The notes beneath the pieces are model-generated. The model saw only the letters and a program-made list of their open reading frames with translations. It was not told the DNA's origin and ran no database searches. A program made the translations under genes and the position numbers. Positions 19,457 through 29,410 of a DNA stretch of 64,000 nucleotides are shown piece by piece. Each line of letters opens with the position of its first letter. The stretch's first letter is position 1. Where the stretch lies: the NCBI RefSeq assembly GCF_023169965.1, contig NZ_AP025592.1:1488001-1552000 (forward strand). The letters run 5' to 3'. The stretch is from Anaeromyxobacter paludicola. GTDB taxonomy: Bacteria; Myxococcota; Myxococcia; Myxococcales; Anaeromyxobacteraceae.

Positions 19457-22400
19457 GGGACCTCCACCGCCCGGTTCACGTCGGGCTCCGGGCCGCCGCG
19501 CCGGGCGCGCTCCAGCTCGAGCTCGGCGAGGCGCAGCCGCCGGGCCTTGTCCTGCAGCGCCGCCTGGAGCCGCTCCGCCTCCTCGGCCCGCGCCGCGTCG
19601 CGCCGCGCCAGCTCCTCCCGCGCCCGCTCCCGGGCCTGCTCGAGGGCGGCGCGCGCCCGCGCGGCGGCCTCGTCCCCGGTCCGCGCCGCGAGCGCCGCCC
19701 GCCGCTCCGCCTCGGCCGCGCGCGCCTCGGCCGCCGCCGCCCGCCCGGCCGCCTCCCGCTCGGCCTGCTCCCGCCGGGCGCGCTCCGCCTCGACGAGCGC
19801 CTCGGCCTCGCGCTCGCGCGCGTCCCGCGCCGCCCGCACGCCCTCGAGCTCCTCCCCGAGCGCCCGCAGCCGCTCCTCGGCCTCGCGCGCCCGGGCCTCG
19901 CCCCGCTCGGCGCGCGCGGCGAGCTCGGCGGCGGCCCGCTCCCGCTCGCCCGCCAGCCGCGCCTCGCGCTCGGCCAGCGCCGCCGCCCGCGCCTCCGCCG
20001 CCTGGGCCGCGCGCCCGAGCTCGGCCCGATCGGCGGCCCGCGCCGCCTCGGCGGCCGCGAGGCGCGACTGGAGCGCCGCGACCCGCGCCTCGAGGGAGGC
20101 CCGCCCCTTCTCGGCCTCGCCGCGGGTCGCCTCCAGCCGCTCGGCCGAGGCCCGCGCCGCGGCGGCCGCCTCGGCCGCGAGCGCCTCGGCCCGCCGCTCC
20201 GCCACCGCGCGCGCCTCGGCCGCCTCCGCGAGGTCGCGCCGGAGCGCCTCCTCGCGCCGGCCCCGCTCGCCCCCCTCGGCCCGCACGACGCGGTCGAGCT
20301 CGGCGAGCGCGTCGGTCTTGCGCGCCAGCTCCGCCAGGAGCTCCTCCTCGCGCTCGGACTGCGCCAGCGCGGCCGCCTCGTCGCGGGCCCCGAGCGCGGC
20401 CTCCGCCTCGCGCCGGGCGCCCGCCTCGGCCTCGAGCGCCGCCGAGAGCCGGGCCCGCTCCTTGGCGGCCGCGGCGAGCCGGGCCTCGAGCTCGCGCCCG
20501 CGCTGGACGGCGGCCGCCGCCTGGGCGCGGCCGTCCTCGGCCGCCGAGGTGGCCTGGAGCAGCGCCGCCCGCAGCTCCTCCGCGTCGCGGGCCGCCGCCG
20601 CGAGCGCCTCCCCGGAGGCGGCGCGCGCCCGCTCCGCCTCGAGCGAGGCGCCCTCGAGCGCCGCCTTCAGGTCCGCGAGCTCGCTCTCCGCCTCGCGCGC
20701 GCGCGCCGCCGCGGGCGCGAGCCCCTCGGCCCGGCGCCGCTCGGCCTCGCGCGCCGCCTCGAGCTCGCCCACCCGGGCGCGGAGCTCCCCGGCCGCCGCC
20801 TCCGCCTGCTCGGCCCGGGCGCGCGCCGCCTCGGCGTGGCGCGTGAGGGCCGCGAGCTGCCCGGCCGCCGCGGCCACCCGCTCCTCGAGCGCGCGGCGGC
20901 GCTCCTCCGCGTCGCGCAGCGCCGCGGCGAGCGCGCCGGCCCGCCCGCGCTCCGCCTCGGCGGCGGCGCGGAGCTCCGCCTCGCGCGCGGCCTGGGCCTG
21001 CCGCTCGTCCTCGAGGGCGCAGAGCGCGGCCGCCGCGGCGTCCCGCTCCCGCGCCAGCTCGCCGGCGCGCGTCCGCTCCGCCTCCAGGCTCGCCGCGTGC
21101 GCGGCCCGCTCCGCCGCCCGCCCGCCCCGCTCCCGCTCCAGGCCGGCCCGGGCCTGCTCCAGGGCCCGCGAGGCCTCCTGCTCGCCCGCCGAGGCCTGCG
21201 CCGCCCGGGCCTCGAGCTCGCGCGCCCGCCGGGCCGCCTCCTCCCGCTGCCGCGCCGCCTCGGCGCCGGCCCCCGCCAGCGCCGACCTGAGCTCCGCCTC
21301 GACGCGCCGCCGCTCGCGGGCGCCCTGCTCCACCTCGGCCTGCAGCGCCCCCACCTCCTCGGCGCGGCGGGCCAGCGCCCGGGCGAGCTCGGCGGCGCGC
21401 GCCTCGAGCTGCTCGCGCGCGCCCGTCAGCTCCGCGCCCGCCGACCGCGCCCGCTCCTCCAGCTCGGCGAGCGCCGCCTCGGCGCGCCCGGCCCGCTCCA
21501 GCGCCGCCTCCGCGCCCGCCTCCGCCGCGCGCCGGGCCTCCTCGGCCGCCGCCCTCCCCCGCTCCGAGTCCTGCAGCCGCGCCGCCCGGTCCGCCTCCCG
21601 CGCGGCCGCCGCCTCGCGCTCGCGGCGGAGCTCCTCCTCGAGCGCGGCCTCGCGGGCCTGGCGCTCCGCCCGCGCGCTCGCCGCCCCCTCCTCGGCGGCC
21701 CGGGCCTCGCGCCGGGCCTCCGCGAGCGCCGCGTCGGCCGCCCGCGCCGCGCCCTCGGCCTCCCGGGCGCGCCGCTCCGCCTCCTCGAGGAGGCGGCCCT
21801 GCCCGGCGGCGAGCGCCTCGGCGCGCGCGCGCGCCTCCGCGAGCTCCGCGCCCCTCGCCTCCAGCTCGGCCGCGAGCCGCGCCGCCCGCTCCTCCGCCTC
21901 GGCGAGCGCGGCGCCCTGCCCCATCCGCTCGCGCGCCTCCGCCGCGCGCGCCCGCTCCCCGCCCTCGCGGGCCTCGACCAGCGCCGCCTCCAGCGCGCGG
22001 CGCCCGTCCGCGGCCTCCGCGAGCTCCCGGCCGCGGCGCGCCTCCGCCTCGCGGAGGGCCCGATCCAGGGCGAGCTTCTCGAGCATGAGCCGCTCGAGCG
22101 CCGCGGCGTGCTCGCGCTCGCGCTCGGCGAAGCGGGCCCGCTCCTCGGAGAGCCGCTGCAGCAGCTCCCGGAGGTCGGCGCCCGGTGCGTCGTCGGCGGG
22201 GGGCGCCCCGAGCAGCCGCCGGAGCAGCGCCGCGAGGTCCCCCGGCTCGAGCGGGAGGCCCAGGTAGGCGTCGGCGGCGGCCGGGCCGCGCGCGTGCGCG
22301 GCGATCGCCTCGGCCGGCGCCTCCGACGAGAGCAGCACGATCGGGAGCTCGGCGGTGCGCGCGTCGCGCCGGAGCGCGGCGCAGAGCCCGAACCCGCTCC

Positions 22401-22578
22401 GGTCGGGCAGCTCCGCCCGCAGGAGCAAGAGGTCGGCGGCGTCCCGGGCGAGGGCCGCCTCCGCCTCGGCGGCGGTCGTCGCCCGCGCCGGCTCACAGCC
22501 CTCGGCGGCGGCGATGGCCGCGAGCTGGCGCGCCGCCGCGGCGTCCGGCTCGACGATGAGAACGCGTCTGGAGTCCAT
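19453..22578 (-). CDS. Pseudo-receiver domain protein with a very long coiled coil (FrzS-like architecture)
   Basis: 1041 residues. Residues 1-125 form a response-regulator receiver fold (RRVLIVEPD ... LPIVLLSSEAP ... YLGLPLEP). The usual phospho-acceptor Asp is Arg54 (LLLLRAELPDRSGFG) and the conserved Lys is Leu108, so phosphorylation is unlikely. From about 130 to the end it is an almost unbroken Ala/Glu/Arg-rich heptad coiled coil of roughly 900 residues, long enough to span over 100 nm. Myxococcus FrzS, a polar motility protein, also joins a non-canonical receiver to a coiled coil, though it is shorter. The high-GC repeats create long antisense frames that are not genes. Confidence 0.85.
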   Translation of the reverse strand: MDSRRVLIVEPDAAAARQLAAIAAAEGCEPARATTAAEAEAALARDAADLLLLRAELPDRSGFGLCAALRRDARTAELPIVLLSSEAPAEAIAAHARGPAAADAYLGLPLEPGDLAALLRRLLGAPPADDAPGADLRELLQRLSEERARFAEREREHAAALERLMLEKLALDRALREAEARRGRELAEAADGRRALEAALVEAREGGERARAAEARERMGQGAALAEAEERAARLAAELEARGAELAEARARAEALAAGQGRLLEEAERRAREAEGAARAADAALAEARREARAAEEGAASARAERQAREAALEEELRREREAAAAREADRAARLQDSERGRAAAEEARRAAEAGAEAALERAGRAEAALAELEERARSAGAELTGAREQLEARAAELARALARRAEEVGALQAEVEQGARERRRVEAELRSALAGAGAEAARQREEAARRARELEARAAQASAGEQEASRALEQARAGLERERGGRAAERAAHAASLEAERTRAGELARERDAAAAALCALEDERQAQAAREAELRAAAEAERGRAGALAAALRDAEERRRALEERVAAAAGQLAALTRHAEAARARAEQAEAAAGELRARVGELEAAREAERRRAEGLAPAAARAREAESELADLKAALEGASLEAERARAASGEALAAAARDAEELRAALLQATSAAEDGRAQAAAAVQRGRELEARLAAAAKERARLSAALEAEAGARREAEAALGARDEAAALAQSEREEELLAELARKTDALAELDRVVRAEGGERGRREEALRRDLAEAAEARAVAERRAEALAAEAAAAARASAERLEATRGEAEKGRASLEARVAALQSRLAAAEAARAADRAELGRAAQAAEARAAALAEREARLAGERERAAAELAARAERGEARAREAEERLRALGEELEGVRAARDAREREAEALVEAERARREQAEREAAGRAAAAEARAAEAERRAALAARTGDEAAARARAALEQARERAREELARRDAARAEEAERLQAALQDKARRLRLAELELERARRGGPEPDVNRAVEVP

Positions 22579-22738
22579 CGCGCCGCCTGCCCCTCCGCGG
22601 GGCGGGAGGGCCGTCGCTGCGCACCCTCCTGCCGTCCAGCCGGCAATCTAGGCACGCGGGCGGGCTCGGGCGCCTGCCCCTCGTCGAGCCCCCGGGCGAG
22701 CGAGCGCCCCCACGACCGTCGTGGTGGCGCGCCGCCGG

Positions 22739-23647
22739 TCAGCCCTCGACGATCTGCCGCAGCTCTCCGCGCACGCGCTCGGCGTCGGTCTCGTGCTTGA
22801 GGAGCAGCGAGAGCGTCTCGCCCGCGACGGCCGGGTCGAGCGCCTCGGCCCCGAGCAGGACCAGCCCGCGCACCCAGTCGAGCGTCTCGGCGATCGAGGG
22901 CGGCTTGCGCAGGTCGAGCCGGCGCACCCGGGCCACCGCGGCGACCACCTGCCGCGCCAGCGCCTCCCGGGCCTCGGGGGCCCGCGCCCGGAGGATGGCG
23001 AGCTCGCGCTCGAGCGTGGGGTAGTCGATGTGCAGGTGGAGGCAGCGCCGGCGCAAGGCGTCGGAGAGGTCGCGGGCCGCGTTCGAGGTGAGCACCACCC
23101 GCGGCGGGTGGCGCGCGCGGAAGGTGCCGAGCTCCGGGACGGTCACCGCCCCCTCGGCGAGCACCTCCAGGAGGAAGGCCTCGAACTCCGGATCGGCCTT
23201 GTCCACCTCGTCCACGAGGAGGAGCGCCGGGGCCTCGCTCGTCACCGCCTGCAGGATGGGGCGCGGCACGAGGAAGCGCTCGCTGAAGAAGACGTTGCCC
23301 TCGGCCGCGAGCCGGTCGGCCGCCTCGGAGAGGCTCGCCGCCCCGCCGAGCGCGTCGCCGATCCGGTCGCGCAGGAGCTGGGTGTAGAGGAGCTGCTTCG
23401 CGTACTCCCACTCGTAGAGGGCCTTGGCCTCGTCGAGCCCCTCGTAGCACTGCAGCCGGAGGAAGCGGCGCCCGGCCGCGGCGGCGAAGGCGCGGGCGAG
23501 CTCGGTCTTGCCCACGCCCGCCGGCCCCTCCACCAGCAGCGGCTTGTCGAGCCCCTCCGCGAGGAAGACGGCGGTGGCGATCTCGCGCGAGGCGAGGTAC
23601 CCCGCCGCCTCGAGCCCCTGGCGCGCGCTCTCCACGGTCGCGATCAC
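22739..23647 (-). CDS. MoxR-family AAA+ ATPase
   Basis: 302 residues from a GTG start. Walker A GPAGVGKT (41-48), Walker [12 protein letters not shown] and sensor region [19 protein letters not shown] are all present. MoxR ATPases act as chaperones, usually with a VWA or DUF58 partner encoded next door. No such partner lies downstream here: the next 160 bp hold no gene and are followed by the pseudo-receiver gene. The role is therefore open. Confidence 0.93.
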   Translation of the reverse strand: MIATVESARQGLEAAGYLASREIATAVFLAEGLDKPLLVEGPAGVGKTELARAFAAAAGRRFLRLQCYEGLDEAKALYEWEYAKQLLYTQLLRDRIGDALGGAASLSEAADRLAAEGNVFFSERFLVPRPILQAVTSEAPALLLVDEVDKADPEFEAFLLEVLAEGAVTVPELGTFRARHPPRVVLTSNAARDLSDALRRRCLHLHIDYPTLERELAILRARAPEAREALARQVVAAVARVRRLDLRKPPSIAETLDWVRGLVLLGAEALDPAVAGETLSLLLKHETDAERVRGELRQIVEG

Positions 23648-23739
23648 CCTGCGTTCATAGCGGAGCAGGCGCTCGGCCGCCAGCGTCGCGGCGGGGCCGG
23701 GCGTTGCCTCCCGAACGGCGCCCGGCCAGCTTTTCTCGC

Positions 23740-24855
23740 ATGGAAGCCTGCGAGATCCAGCCTTCCGGCGCGTGGGGCGCCGGCGAGCCCGAGCCGTTCG
23801 CGGCGCTCGCCGAGCTGGTGCGCCGGGCGCGCGCCGAGCCCCCCTCGCCGGGCGCCCTCGGCCCCGAGCCGCTCCGGCCCGGGGACCTGGCCGCGCTGCC
23901 GGGGTCCGGCTCGCCCGAGGAGGCGCGCGTCCGGCGGATGGGAGAGGCCGCGATCGCCCGCGGCGAGGTCGGCTGCGTCGTCGTCGCCGGCGGCGCCGGC
24001 ACCCGCTTCGGCGGCTGTGTGAAGGCCCTCGTCCCGGTGCTGGGCGGCCGGACCTTCCTCGATCTGAAGCTGGAGGACGCGCGGCGGGCGGCGCGACGGG
24101 CGGGCGGCCGCGTCCCCGTGGCGGTGATGACCTCGCCCCTCACCCACGCCGCCATCGCGGCGCACCTCGCGCGGCGCGGCGCGCACGGGGAGGTCGTGCT
24201 CTTCACGCAGCGCATGCTCCCCCGGGTCACGCCGGAGGGCGAGGTCGTCCGGGACGCCGGCGGGGCGCCCTCGCTCGCGCCGGCCGGCCACGGCGACTTC
24301 TTCAGGGCCCTCCGGGAGAGCGGCGCGGGCGAGGCGCTGCGGCGGCGAGGGGTGCGCCACCTCTGCTTCAGCAACGTGGACAACCTCGCCGCCACGGTGG
24401 ACGCGCGGGTGGTGGGGGTGCACCTGTCGCTCGGGCGAGCCATGACGGTGGAGGTGACGCGGCGCCGCTCGCCGTGCGGCGGGCTCGACGCGGGCGCGGC
24501 GCCGGTCCGGGCCGGCGGGCGGCTGCTCCTCCTGGAGAAGGTCGATCCGACCGCCCACCCGCTCATCTCGACCAACAACCTCCTCTTCGAGCTGGCGCCG
24601 CTGCTCGACGAGCCGTTCACGCTCCCGTGGCGGGCGGTCGAGAAGACGGTGGGCGGGCGGCGCGTGCTCCAGCTCGAGCAGGTCACCGCCGAGGTGACCA
24701 CCCTCGCCCGCCCCGACGGCCGGCCGGTGCTCCCGGTCGCCTTCGTCGAGGTGCCGCGAGACGACCCGGGCGCGAGCCGGTTCGAGCCGGTGAAGGCGCG
24801 AGAGGACCTGGCCCGCGTCGCCGCGCGGCTGCGGCGCCGCTTCCCGGCGGAGTGA
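23740..24855 (+). CDS. UDP-sugar pyrophosphorylase-like nucleotidyltransferase
   Basis: 371 residues. The nucleotide-binding loop [12 protein letters not shown] (81-92) with the downstream Lys (CVKALVPV), the GHGDFF motif (183-188) and SNVDN (211-215, likely metal-binding Asp) place it in the UDPGP/UAP1 fold. Such enzymes make UDP-glucose or UDP-GlcNAc from the sugar 1-phosphate and UTP. It is shorter than typical eukaryotic-type members and its substrate cannot be read. The start is the ATG at 23740; a TTG 12 codons earlier keeps frame. It converges on the debranching-enzyme gene, suggesting a role in sugar storage. Confidence 0.8.
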   Translation: MEACEIQPSGAWGAGEPEPFAALAELVRRARAEPPSPGALGPEPLRPGDLAALPGSGSPEEARVRRMGEAAIARGEVGCVVVAGGAGTRFGGCVKALVPVLGGRTFLDLKLEDARRAARRAGGRVPVAVMTSPLTHAAIAAHLARRGAHGEVVLFTQRMLPRVTPEGEVVRDAGGAPSLAPAGHGDFFRALRESGAGEALRRRGVRHLCFSNVDNLAATVDARVVGVHLSLGRAMTVEVTRRRSPCGGLDAGAAPVRAGGRLLLLEKVDPTAHPLISTNNLLFELAPLLDEPFTLPWRAVEKTVGGRRVLQLEQVTAEVTTLARPDGRPVLPVAFVEVPRDDPGASRFEPVKAREDLARVAARLRRRFPAE

Positions 24856-24913
24856 GCGCCCGGCCGCGGCGCTCGGCGCGTGAAGGGACTCCCCGCGGTC
24901 GCTCCACCGGCGC

Positions 24914-27124
24914 TCAGCGCAGCAGGTCGATCCGGACGTGCAGCGGTCCACCGGTGACGTTGGTCACCGCGACGAAGGTCCCGCCGCCGCTCCGGGTGAA
25001 GCGCAGGTCGGCCCGCGCCCGCCCCACGCGCAGCCCCTGGAGCGTGAGCTCGTCGAGCCACTCCGGGAGCCGCGGCGAGGAGATGTGGAGCGCGTGCCGG
25101 GGGGCGTCGGGGAAGACGCCGAGGGCGCCGCGCAGGAGCAGGAAGAAGGCCCCGCTCGCCCAGGCCTGCGGCGAGCACGCCACCGGGTAGTGGACCGGGA
25201 ACGCCTGCCCCGCCCGGTCGAGGCCGCAGAAGAGCTCGGGGAGGCGCAGGTGGCGGAAGTGCTGCGCCGCCTCCCAGAGCCCGTCGAGCACCCGCACCGC
25301 CTCGGCGGTCCGCCCGAAGCAGGCGAGGCCGAAGGCCGCCATCGAGTTGTCGTGCGGCCAGATGGTGCCGTTGTGGTAGCTGAGCGGGTTGTAGGCGCGC
25401 TGGTCGCGCGCCAGGGTCCGGATGCCCCACCCGCTCCACATCCCTTCCGAGAGCAGCGAGGCCGCCACCTGGTCCGCCCGCTCCCGGGAGAGCGCGCGGG
25501 AGAAGAGGAGGTGGCCGGGGTTGCTCGTGATCGCGTCCACCTGCCGCCCGTCGCGGTCGAGCGCGATGGCGTAGGTCCCCCGGGACGGCATCCAGAACCG
25601 CTCCTCGATGCGCTGCGCCAGCCGGCGCGAGCGGGCGGCGAGCCGGGTCGCCTCGTCCACGTTCCCCCGGCGCCGGTACAGGCGGGCCATGCGGCGCAGC
25701 GCGTCCACCGCGTAGCCCTGGACCTCCACGAGCGAGATGGGCGGCTCCGCCGGCGTGCCGGCGGCGAAGGGGACGCCGTCGGAGCTGTCCTTCCAGCCCT
25801 GGTTGCGCAGGCCGCGCGGCGTGCGCCGCTCGTAGGCGATGAAGCCGCCGCCCGCCTCGAGCTGCCGCTCGATCCAGCCCACCGCCGCCTCGGCCGCGGG
25901 GAGGAGCGCGTCCACGGTGGCGCGGTCGCCCGTCCAGAGCTCGTACTCGGTGAGGAGCACGAGGAAGAGCGGGGTCGCGTCCACGGAGCCGTAGTACGGC
26001 GTGTGCGGCACCTCCCCGGCGCGCGCCATCTCGCCGAACCGGATCTCGTGGGGGATCTTGCCCGGCTCCTCGTCGCGCGACGGATCGTCCCGGGTCCCCT
26101 GCAGCCGGGCCAGGAACTGCAGCGCGTGGCAGGCCACCTGCGGCGTCGCGAGCAGGGCCTGGAAGCCGGTGATGAGCGCGTCGCGGCCGAACGGGCAGGT
26201 GTACCAGGGGATCCCGGCCGAGATGACCGGCTGGCCGAAGTGGAACACCTTCAGCGCCTTCAGGTCCGCCACCCCCTGCGCGAGCGCCAGGTCGAAGAGG
26301 TCGTTCGAGGAGCGGAACCGGGTGCAGCTCTCGGCCCATCGGCCGTAGTCCTCCCGCGAGGCGCGGGCCAGCTCCGGGTACGGGCGCGGCGGGCGCGGCG
26401 GTGCCCCGCCCTGCCCGGCCAGCACGGCGAAGGTGACCTCCCGGTGCTCGCCCGGCTCGAGGTGGAAGGTGACGCGCGCCCCCGCGCCGTCGAGCCGCTC
26501 CAGGGCCACCGGCCCCTCGTCGCGGGCGCCCTCGACGTGGACCTCGGTCAGGTAGGCCCGGCGGTCGGTGCCTTCGTAACGCAGCCGCACCACGCCGGGG
26601 GCCGTCACCTCCGGGGCCTCGAAGGTCCCCCGCCGCAGCCGGCGCGCGCCGCGGATCTCGAACACGTCGGCGAAGTCGGCGGCCCAGGCGAGCTCGATCC
26701 AGTAGTCGATGGGCCGCCCGAGGAAGTTCGTGAGGACGAACCGGTCCACGAAGGCCTCGTCGATGAGCTGGTCGCGGCGCAGGTGGACGTAGTTGACCGG
26801 CTCGGCCCCGAGGAGATCGCCCTGGTGCAGGCTGGTCACGGTGAAGTCCACCTGGGCGACGTAGTCGGTGGAGACCTGGGTGGAGAGGCAGAGCGGCGGT
26901 CCGCCCTGCACCGTGAGCCGCCACCCGGAGAGGTGGCGGGTGTCGGTGAGGAAGAGCCCGAGATCGCGCACGCCGAAGGGCGAGAGGTCGCCGAGCCGGT
27001 TCGCGACGAGGAAGAGGTTGCCCCGCTTCAGCACCAGCTTCTCGACCCCGGTGGCCTCGGGCCGCGCCGAGGGGTCGGTGTAGCCGAGGAGCTCCGCCGG
27101 TTCGGTGCGCGCTGGCTCGCCCAT
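24914..27124 (-). CDS. Glycogen-debranching-type enzyme (amylo-alpha-1,6-glucosidase family)
   Basis: 736 residues. The N-terminal domain (about 25-240, LFLVANRLGDLSPFG ... FLTDTRHLSGW) matches the bacterial GDE_N_bis type. The C-terminal part is an (alpha/alpha)6 glycosidase barrel with SAGIPWYTCPFGRDALITG, GWKDSSDGVPFA and WPHDNSMAAFG, where the Asp residues are likely catalytic. The predicted role is removing alpha-1,6 branches or trimming related oligosaccharides in the cytoplasm. GAGG lies just upstream of the ATG. It follows the GT4 gene by 20 bp, so the two are probably one operon. Confidence 0.88.
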   Translation of the reverse strand: MGEPARTEPAELLGYTDPSARPEATGVEKLVLKRGNLFLVANRLGDLSPFGVRDLGLFLTDTRHLSGWRLTVQGGPPLCLSTQVSTDYVAQVDFTVTSLHQGDLLGAEPVNYVHLRRDQLIDEAFVDRFVLTNFLGRPIDYWIELAWAADFADVFEIRGARRLRRGTFEAPEVTAPGVVRLRYEGTDRRAYLTEVHVEGARDEGPVALERLDGAGARVTFHLEPGEHREVTFAVLAGQGGAPPRPPRPYPELARASREDYGRWAESCTRFRSSNDLFDLALAQGVADLKALKVFHFGQPVISAGIPWYTCPFGRDALITGFQALLATPQVACHALQFLARLQGTRDDPSRDEEPGKIPHEIRFGEMARAGEVPHTPYYGSVDATPLFLVLLTEYELWTGDRATVDALLPAAEAAVGWIERQLEAGGGFIAYERRTPRGLRNQGWKDSSDGVPFAAGTPAEPPISLVEVQGYAVDALRRMARLYRRRGNVDEATRLAARSRRLAQRIEERFWMPSRGTYAIALDRDGRQVDAITSNPGHLLFSRALSRERADQVAASLLSEGMWSGWGIRTLARDQRAYNPLSYHNGTIWPHDNSMAAFGLACFGRTAEAVRVLDGLWEAAQHFRHLRLPELFCGLDRAGQAFPVHYPVACSPQAWASGAFFLLLRGALGVFPDAPRHALHISSPRLPEWLDELTLQGLRVGRARADLRFTRSGGGTFVAVTNVTGGPLHVRIDLLR

Positions 27125-27144
27125 GGTCCTCGCCTCCGGCGGCG

Positions 27145-28215
27145 TCAGATCGCCTCGGTGGTCCCGGCGGCGGCGCCGGCCACCCCGGCCCGCGCCGCCG
27201 CCCGGGCGCTCGCGTACACGGCGAGGTAGTCCCTGATCATCCGGTCCGAGGAGAACCGCTCCAGGGCCCGCCGGCGGCAGGCCGCCCGGTCGAAGCGCTC
27301 GAGGCGGGCCAGGGCGCGGGCCATCTCCTCGACCCCGTCCACCAGGTAGCCGGTCACGCCGTCGTCCACCAGCTCGGGCGCGGCGCCGCGCGGGTAGGCC
27401 AGCACCGGGCAGCCGGCCAGCATCGCCTCCACCAGGAAGAGGCCGAACGGCTCCTCCCACCGGAGCGGCGCCAGCAGCGCCCGCGCGCCGGCGAAGGCGC
27501 GCCGCTTCGCCGCCAGATCCGCCGGGCCGATCCAGCGCACGCCCGGCCGCGCCAGCGCGGGGCGCAGCACCTCCTCCTCCCAGCCGGGCGGGTTGTCCGC
27601 GCCGTGGGGCTTGCCGGCGACGATCAGCTCGAGCCCGGCCCGGCCGGCGGCCTCGACCGCCAGCTCCGGCCCCTTGCACCAGGCCAGCCGCCCGAGGAAG
27701 AAGGCGAAGGGGCGGCCACCCGCCGGCTCGAGGGCGATCGGGCGGTAGAGCGACGGGTCGAGCCCGTGGTGGACGACGTCGCAGGCGAGCCCCGTCTCGA
27801 GCTCGGCCTGCCGGCGGGAGATGGCGACGTAGCGGACGGACGGGCGCCAGCCGTAGTAGCGGGAGAGCCGCTCCTCCCGGACGTGGTGGAGCGTGTAGAC
27901 GAGCGGGGCCCCGAGCTGCTCGGCGAAGGCCAGGAGCGCGGGGCTGTGGGCGTGCACGAGGTCGAAGTCCCCGGCCGCGATCTCGCGGGCGGCGTGGGCG
28001 CAGTGGAGGAGCTCGGCGTGGGGGTCTGGCGGCCAGACCGGCCGCTCGAAGGCGTAGCGGACGTCGGGGCCGCGCGAGTCCCCCGTGGCGAACAGGGTGA
28101 CCTCGTGGCCCGCCCGCGACAGCCCGCGCGCCAGCTCGCCCACGACCAGTTCGGTCCCGCCATAGGTCCTCGGGGGCACGGGGACGAAGGGCGTCGAGAC
28201 GAGGGCGATCCGCAC
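27145..28215 (-). CDS. Family 4 glycosyltransferase
   Basis: 356 residues from a GTG start. It has a GT-B fold: a Gly-rich N-terminal loop (PRTYGGTELVVGELARGL), the second-domain start (AFFLGRLAWCKGPELAVEA) and the donor-binding motif EPFGLFLVEAMLAGCPV with the E-x7-E Glu pair. The substrate is unknown. The 20-bp gap to the debranching-enzyme gene suggests joint action on an alpha-glucan or maltooligosaccharide. A 76-bp divergent region separates it from the PilT-like gene. Confidence 0.88.
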   Translation of the reverse strand: MRIALVSTPFVPVPPRTYGGTELVVGELARGLSRAGHEVTLFATGDSRGPDVRYAFERPVWPPDPHAELLHCAHAAREIAAGDFDLVHAHSPALLAFAEQLGAPLVYTLHHVREERLSRYYGWRPSVRYVAISRRQAELETGLACDVVHHGLDPSLYRPIALEPAGGRPFAFFLGRLAWCKGPELAVEAAGRAGLELIVAGKPHGADNPPGWEEEVLRPALARPGVRWIGPADLAAKRRAFAGARALLAPLRWEEPFGLFLVEAMLAGCPVLAYPRGAAPELVDDGVTGYLVDGVEEMARALARLERFDRAACRRRALERFSSDRMIRDYLAVYASARAAARAGVAGAAAGTTEAI

Positions 28216-28291
28216 CCTCGAAAGCTAGGGACCGGCACGCGAAGATGCCGTTGGCCGAGCGAAGGCCCGCCGCGCTAGACTCGTGGTCGCC

Positions 28292-29410
28292 ATGGACGGA
28301 CAGACGCAAGGGCCCCTGAGCCAGGAGACGTTCCACTCGTTCCTGCAGCTGGCCGTGAAGCGGCAGGCGAGCGACGTCCACTTCGAGGTCGGCTACCCGC
28401 CCACCTACCGCGTGTTCGGCGATCTGCTGAGCGCCAAGTACCCGCCGCTCACCGAGGCGGACACCGAGGCGATCGCCGGCTACCTCCTGTCCGCGCCGGG
28501 GGCCGGGTTCACGCCGCTCGACTTTCGCGAGGTGGATCGCAGCTACGCCATCCCGGGGGTCTCGCGCTTCCGCGCCAGCATCTTCAAGCAGCGCGGCAGC
28601 TGGGGCGCCATCCTGCGCACCATCCCCTTCTCCATCCCCGACTTCTCCACGCTCAACCTGCCCCAGGTGGTCCGGACCATCGCCGACGCACGCCGCGGGC
28701 TGGTGCTCGTCACCGGCGCCACCGGCAACGGCAAGTCCACCACCATCGCCGCGATCATCCACCACATCATCCAGCAGGAGCGGCTCCACGTCGTCACCGT
28801 GGAGGACCCGATCGAGTTCGTCTTCAGCTCGGCGAAGGGGCTCGTCATCCAGCGCGAGGTGGGCACCGACACCGCGAGCTACGCCGACGCGCTCAAGGCG
28901 GCGCTCCGGCAGGACCCCGACCTCATCATGGTCGGCGAGCTGCGGGATCGGGAGTCGGTGGACATCTGCCTCAAGGCGGCCGAGACGGGGCACCTCGTCA
29001 TCAGCTCCCTCCACACCCCGGACGTCCCGCGCGCCGTCGGCCGCGTGGTGGGGCTCTTCCCGGCGGAGGAGCAGGAGACGGTCCGGGCCCGGCTCGCCGA
29101 GAACCTGCAGGCGGTGCTGGCGCTCAGGCTCCTCGTCCGCTCCGACGCGAACGGGCTCATCCCCGCCGTGGAGGCCCTGCTCGCGACCAGCACCGTCCGC
29201 GAGGCCATCCGGAGCGGCGCCAAGATGGAGGAGCTGCGCCACTACATGGAGACCGCCGGGGCGGACCTCGGCATGCACTCCTTCGACCAGTACCTGTACA
29301 AGCTCCACGAGGCGAAGCGGATCTCGCTCGACACCGCGCTCTCCAACGCCACCGTCCGGGCCGACCTCGAGCGCCGCCTCCTCATCGAGGCCGGGGGCCG
29401 CGGAGCCTGA
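28292..29410 (+). CDS. PilT-like type IV pilus retraction ATPase
   Basis: 372 residues. Walker A GATGNGKS (142-149), the Asp box (VTVEDPIEFVF), Walker B LIMVGELRD (211-219) and a His box (ISSLHTPD) are all present, and the N-terminal PAS-like domain shows ASDVHFEVG. The PilT C-terminal AIRNLIRE signature is altered to AIRSGAKMEE, so this may be a paralogue such as PilU rather than the main PilT. The start is the ATG at 28292. It is translationally coupled to the PilZ gene, since TGATG shares one base. Confidence 0.92.
   Translation: MDGQTQGPLSQETFHSFLQLAVKRQASDVHFEVGYPPTYRVFGDLLSAKYPPLTEADTEAIAGYLLSAPGAGFTPLDFREVDRSYAIPGVSRFRASIFKQRGSWGAILRTIPFSIPDFSTLNLPQVVRTIADARRGLVLVTGATGNGKSTTIAAIIHHIIQQERLHVVTVEDPIEFVFSSAKGLVIQREVGTDTASYADALKAALRQDPDLIMVGELRDRESVDICLKAAETGHLVISSLHTPDVPRAVGRVVGLFPAEEQETVRARLAENLQAVLALRLLVRSDANGLIPAVEALLATSTVREAIRSGAKMEELRHYMETAGADLGMHSFDQYLYKLHEAKRISLDTALSNATVRADLERRLLIEAGGRGA

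Noticed and set aside
19547-22267. Long plus-strand open frame antisense to the coiled-coil gene
   Set aside because: It encodes almost only Ser, Ala and Arg, as expected from the antisense of a GC-rich Ala/Glu/Arg coiled coil. It has no domain.
22710-22724. 15-bp palindrome CCACGACCGTCGTGG upstream of the pseudo-receiver gene
   Set aside because: It could be an operator, but only one copy was seen and palindromes of this size are not rare in DNA of this composition.
17716-22800. 1694-codon plus-strand open frame
   Set aside because: It runs across pgeF, the HAMP/GAF gene and the coiled-coil gene in non-coding frames. High GC removes stop codons; composition is Arg/Gly/Pro noise.
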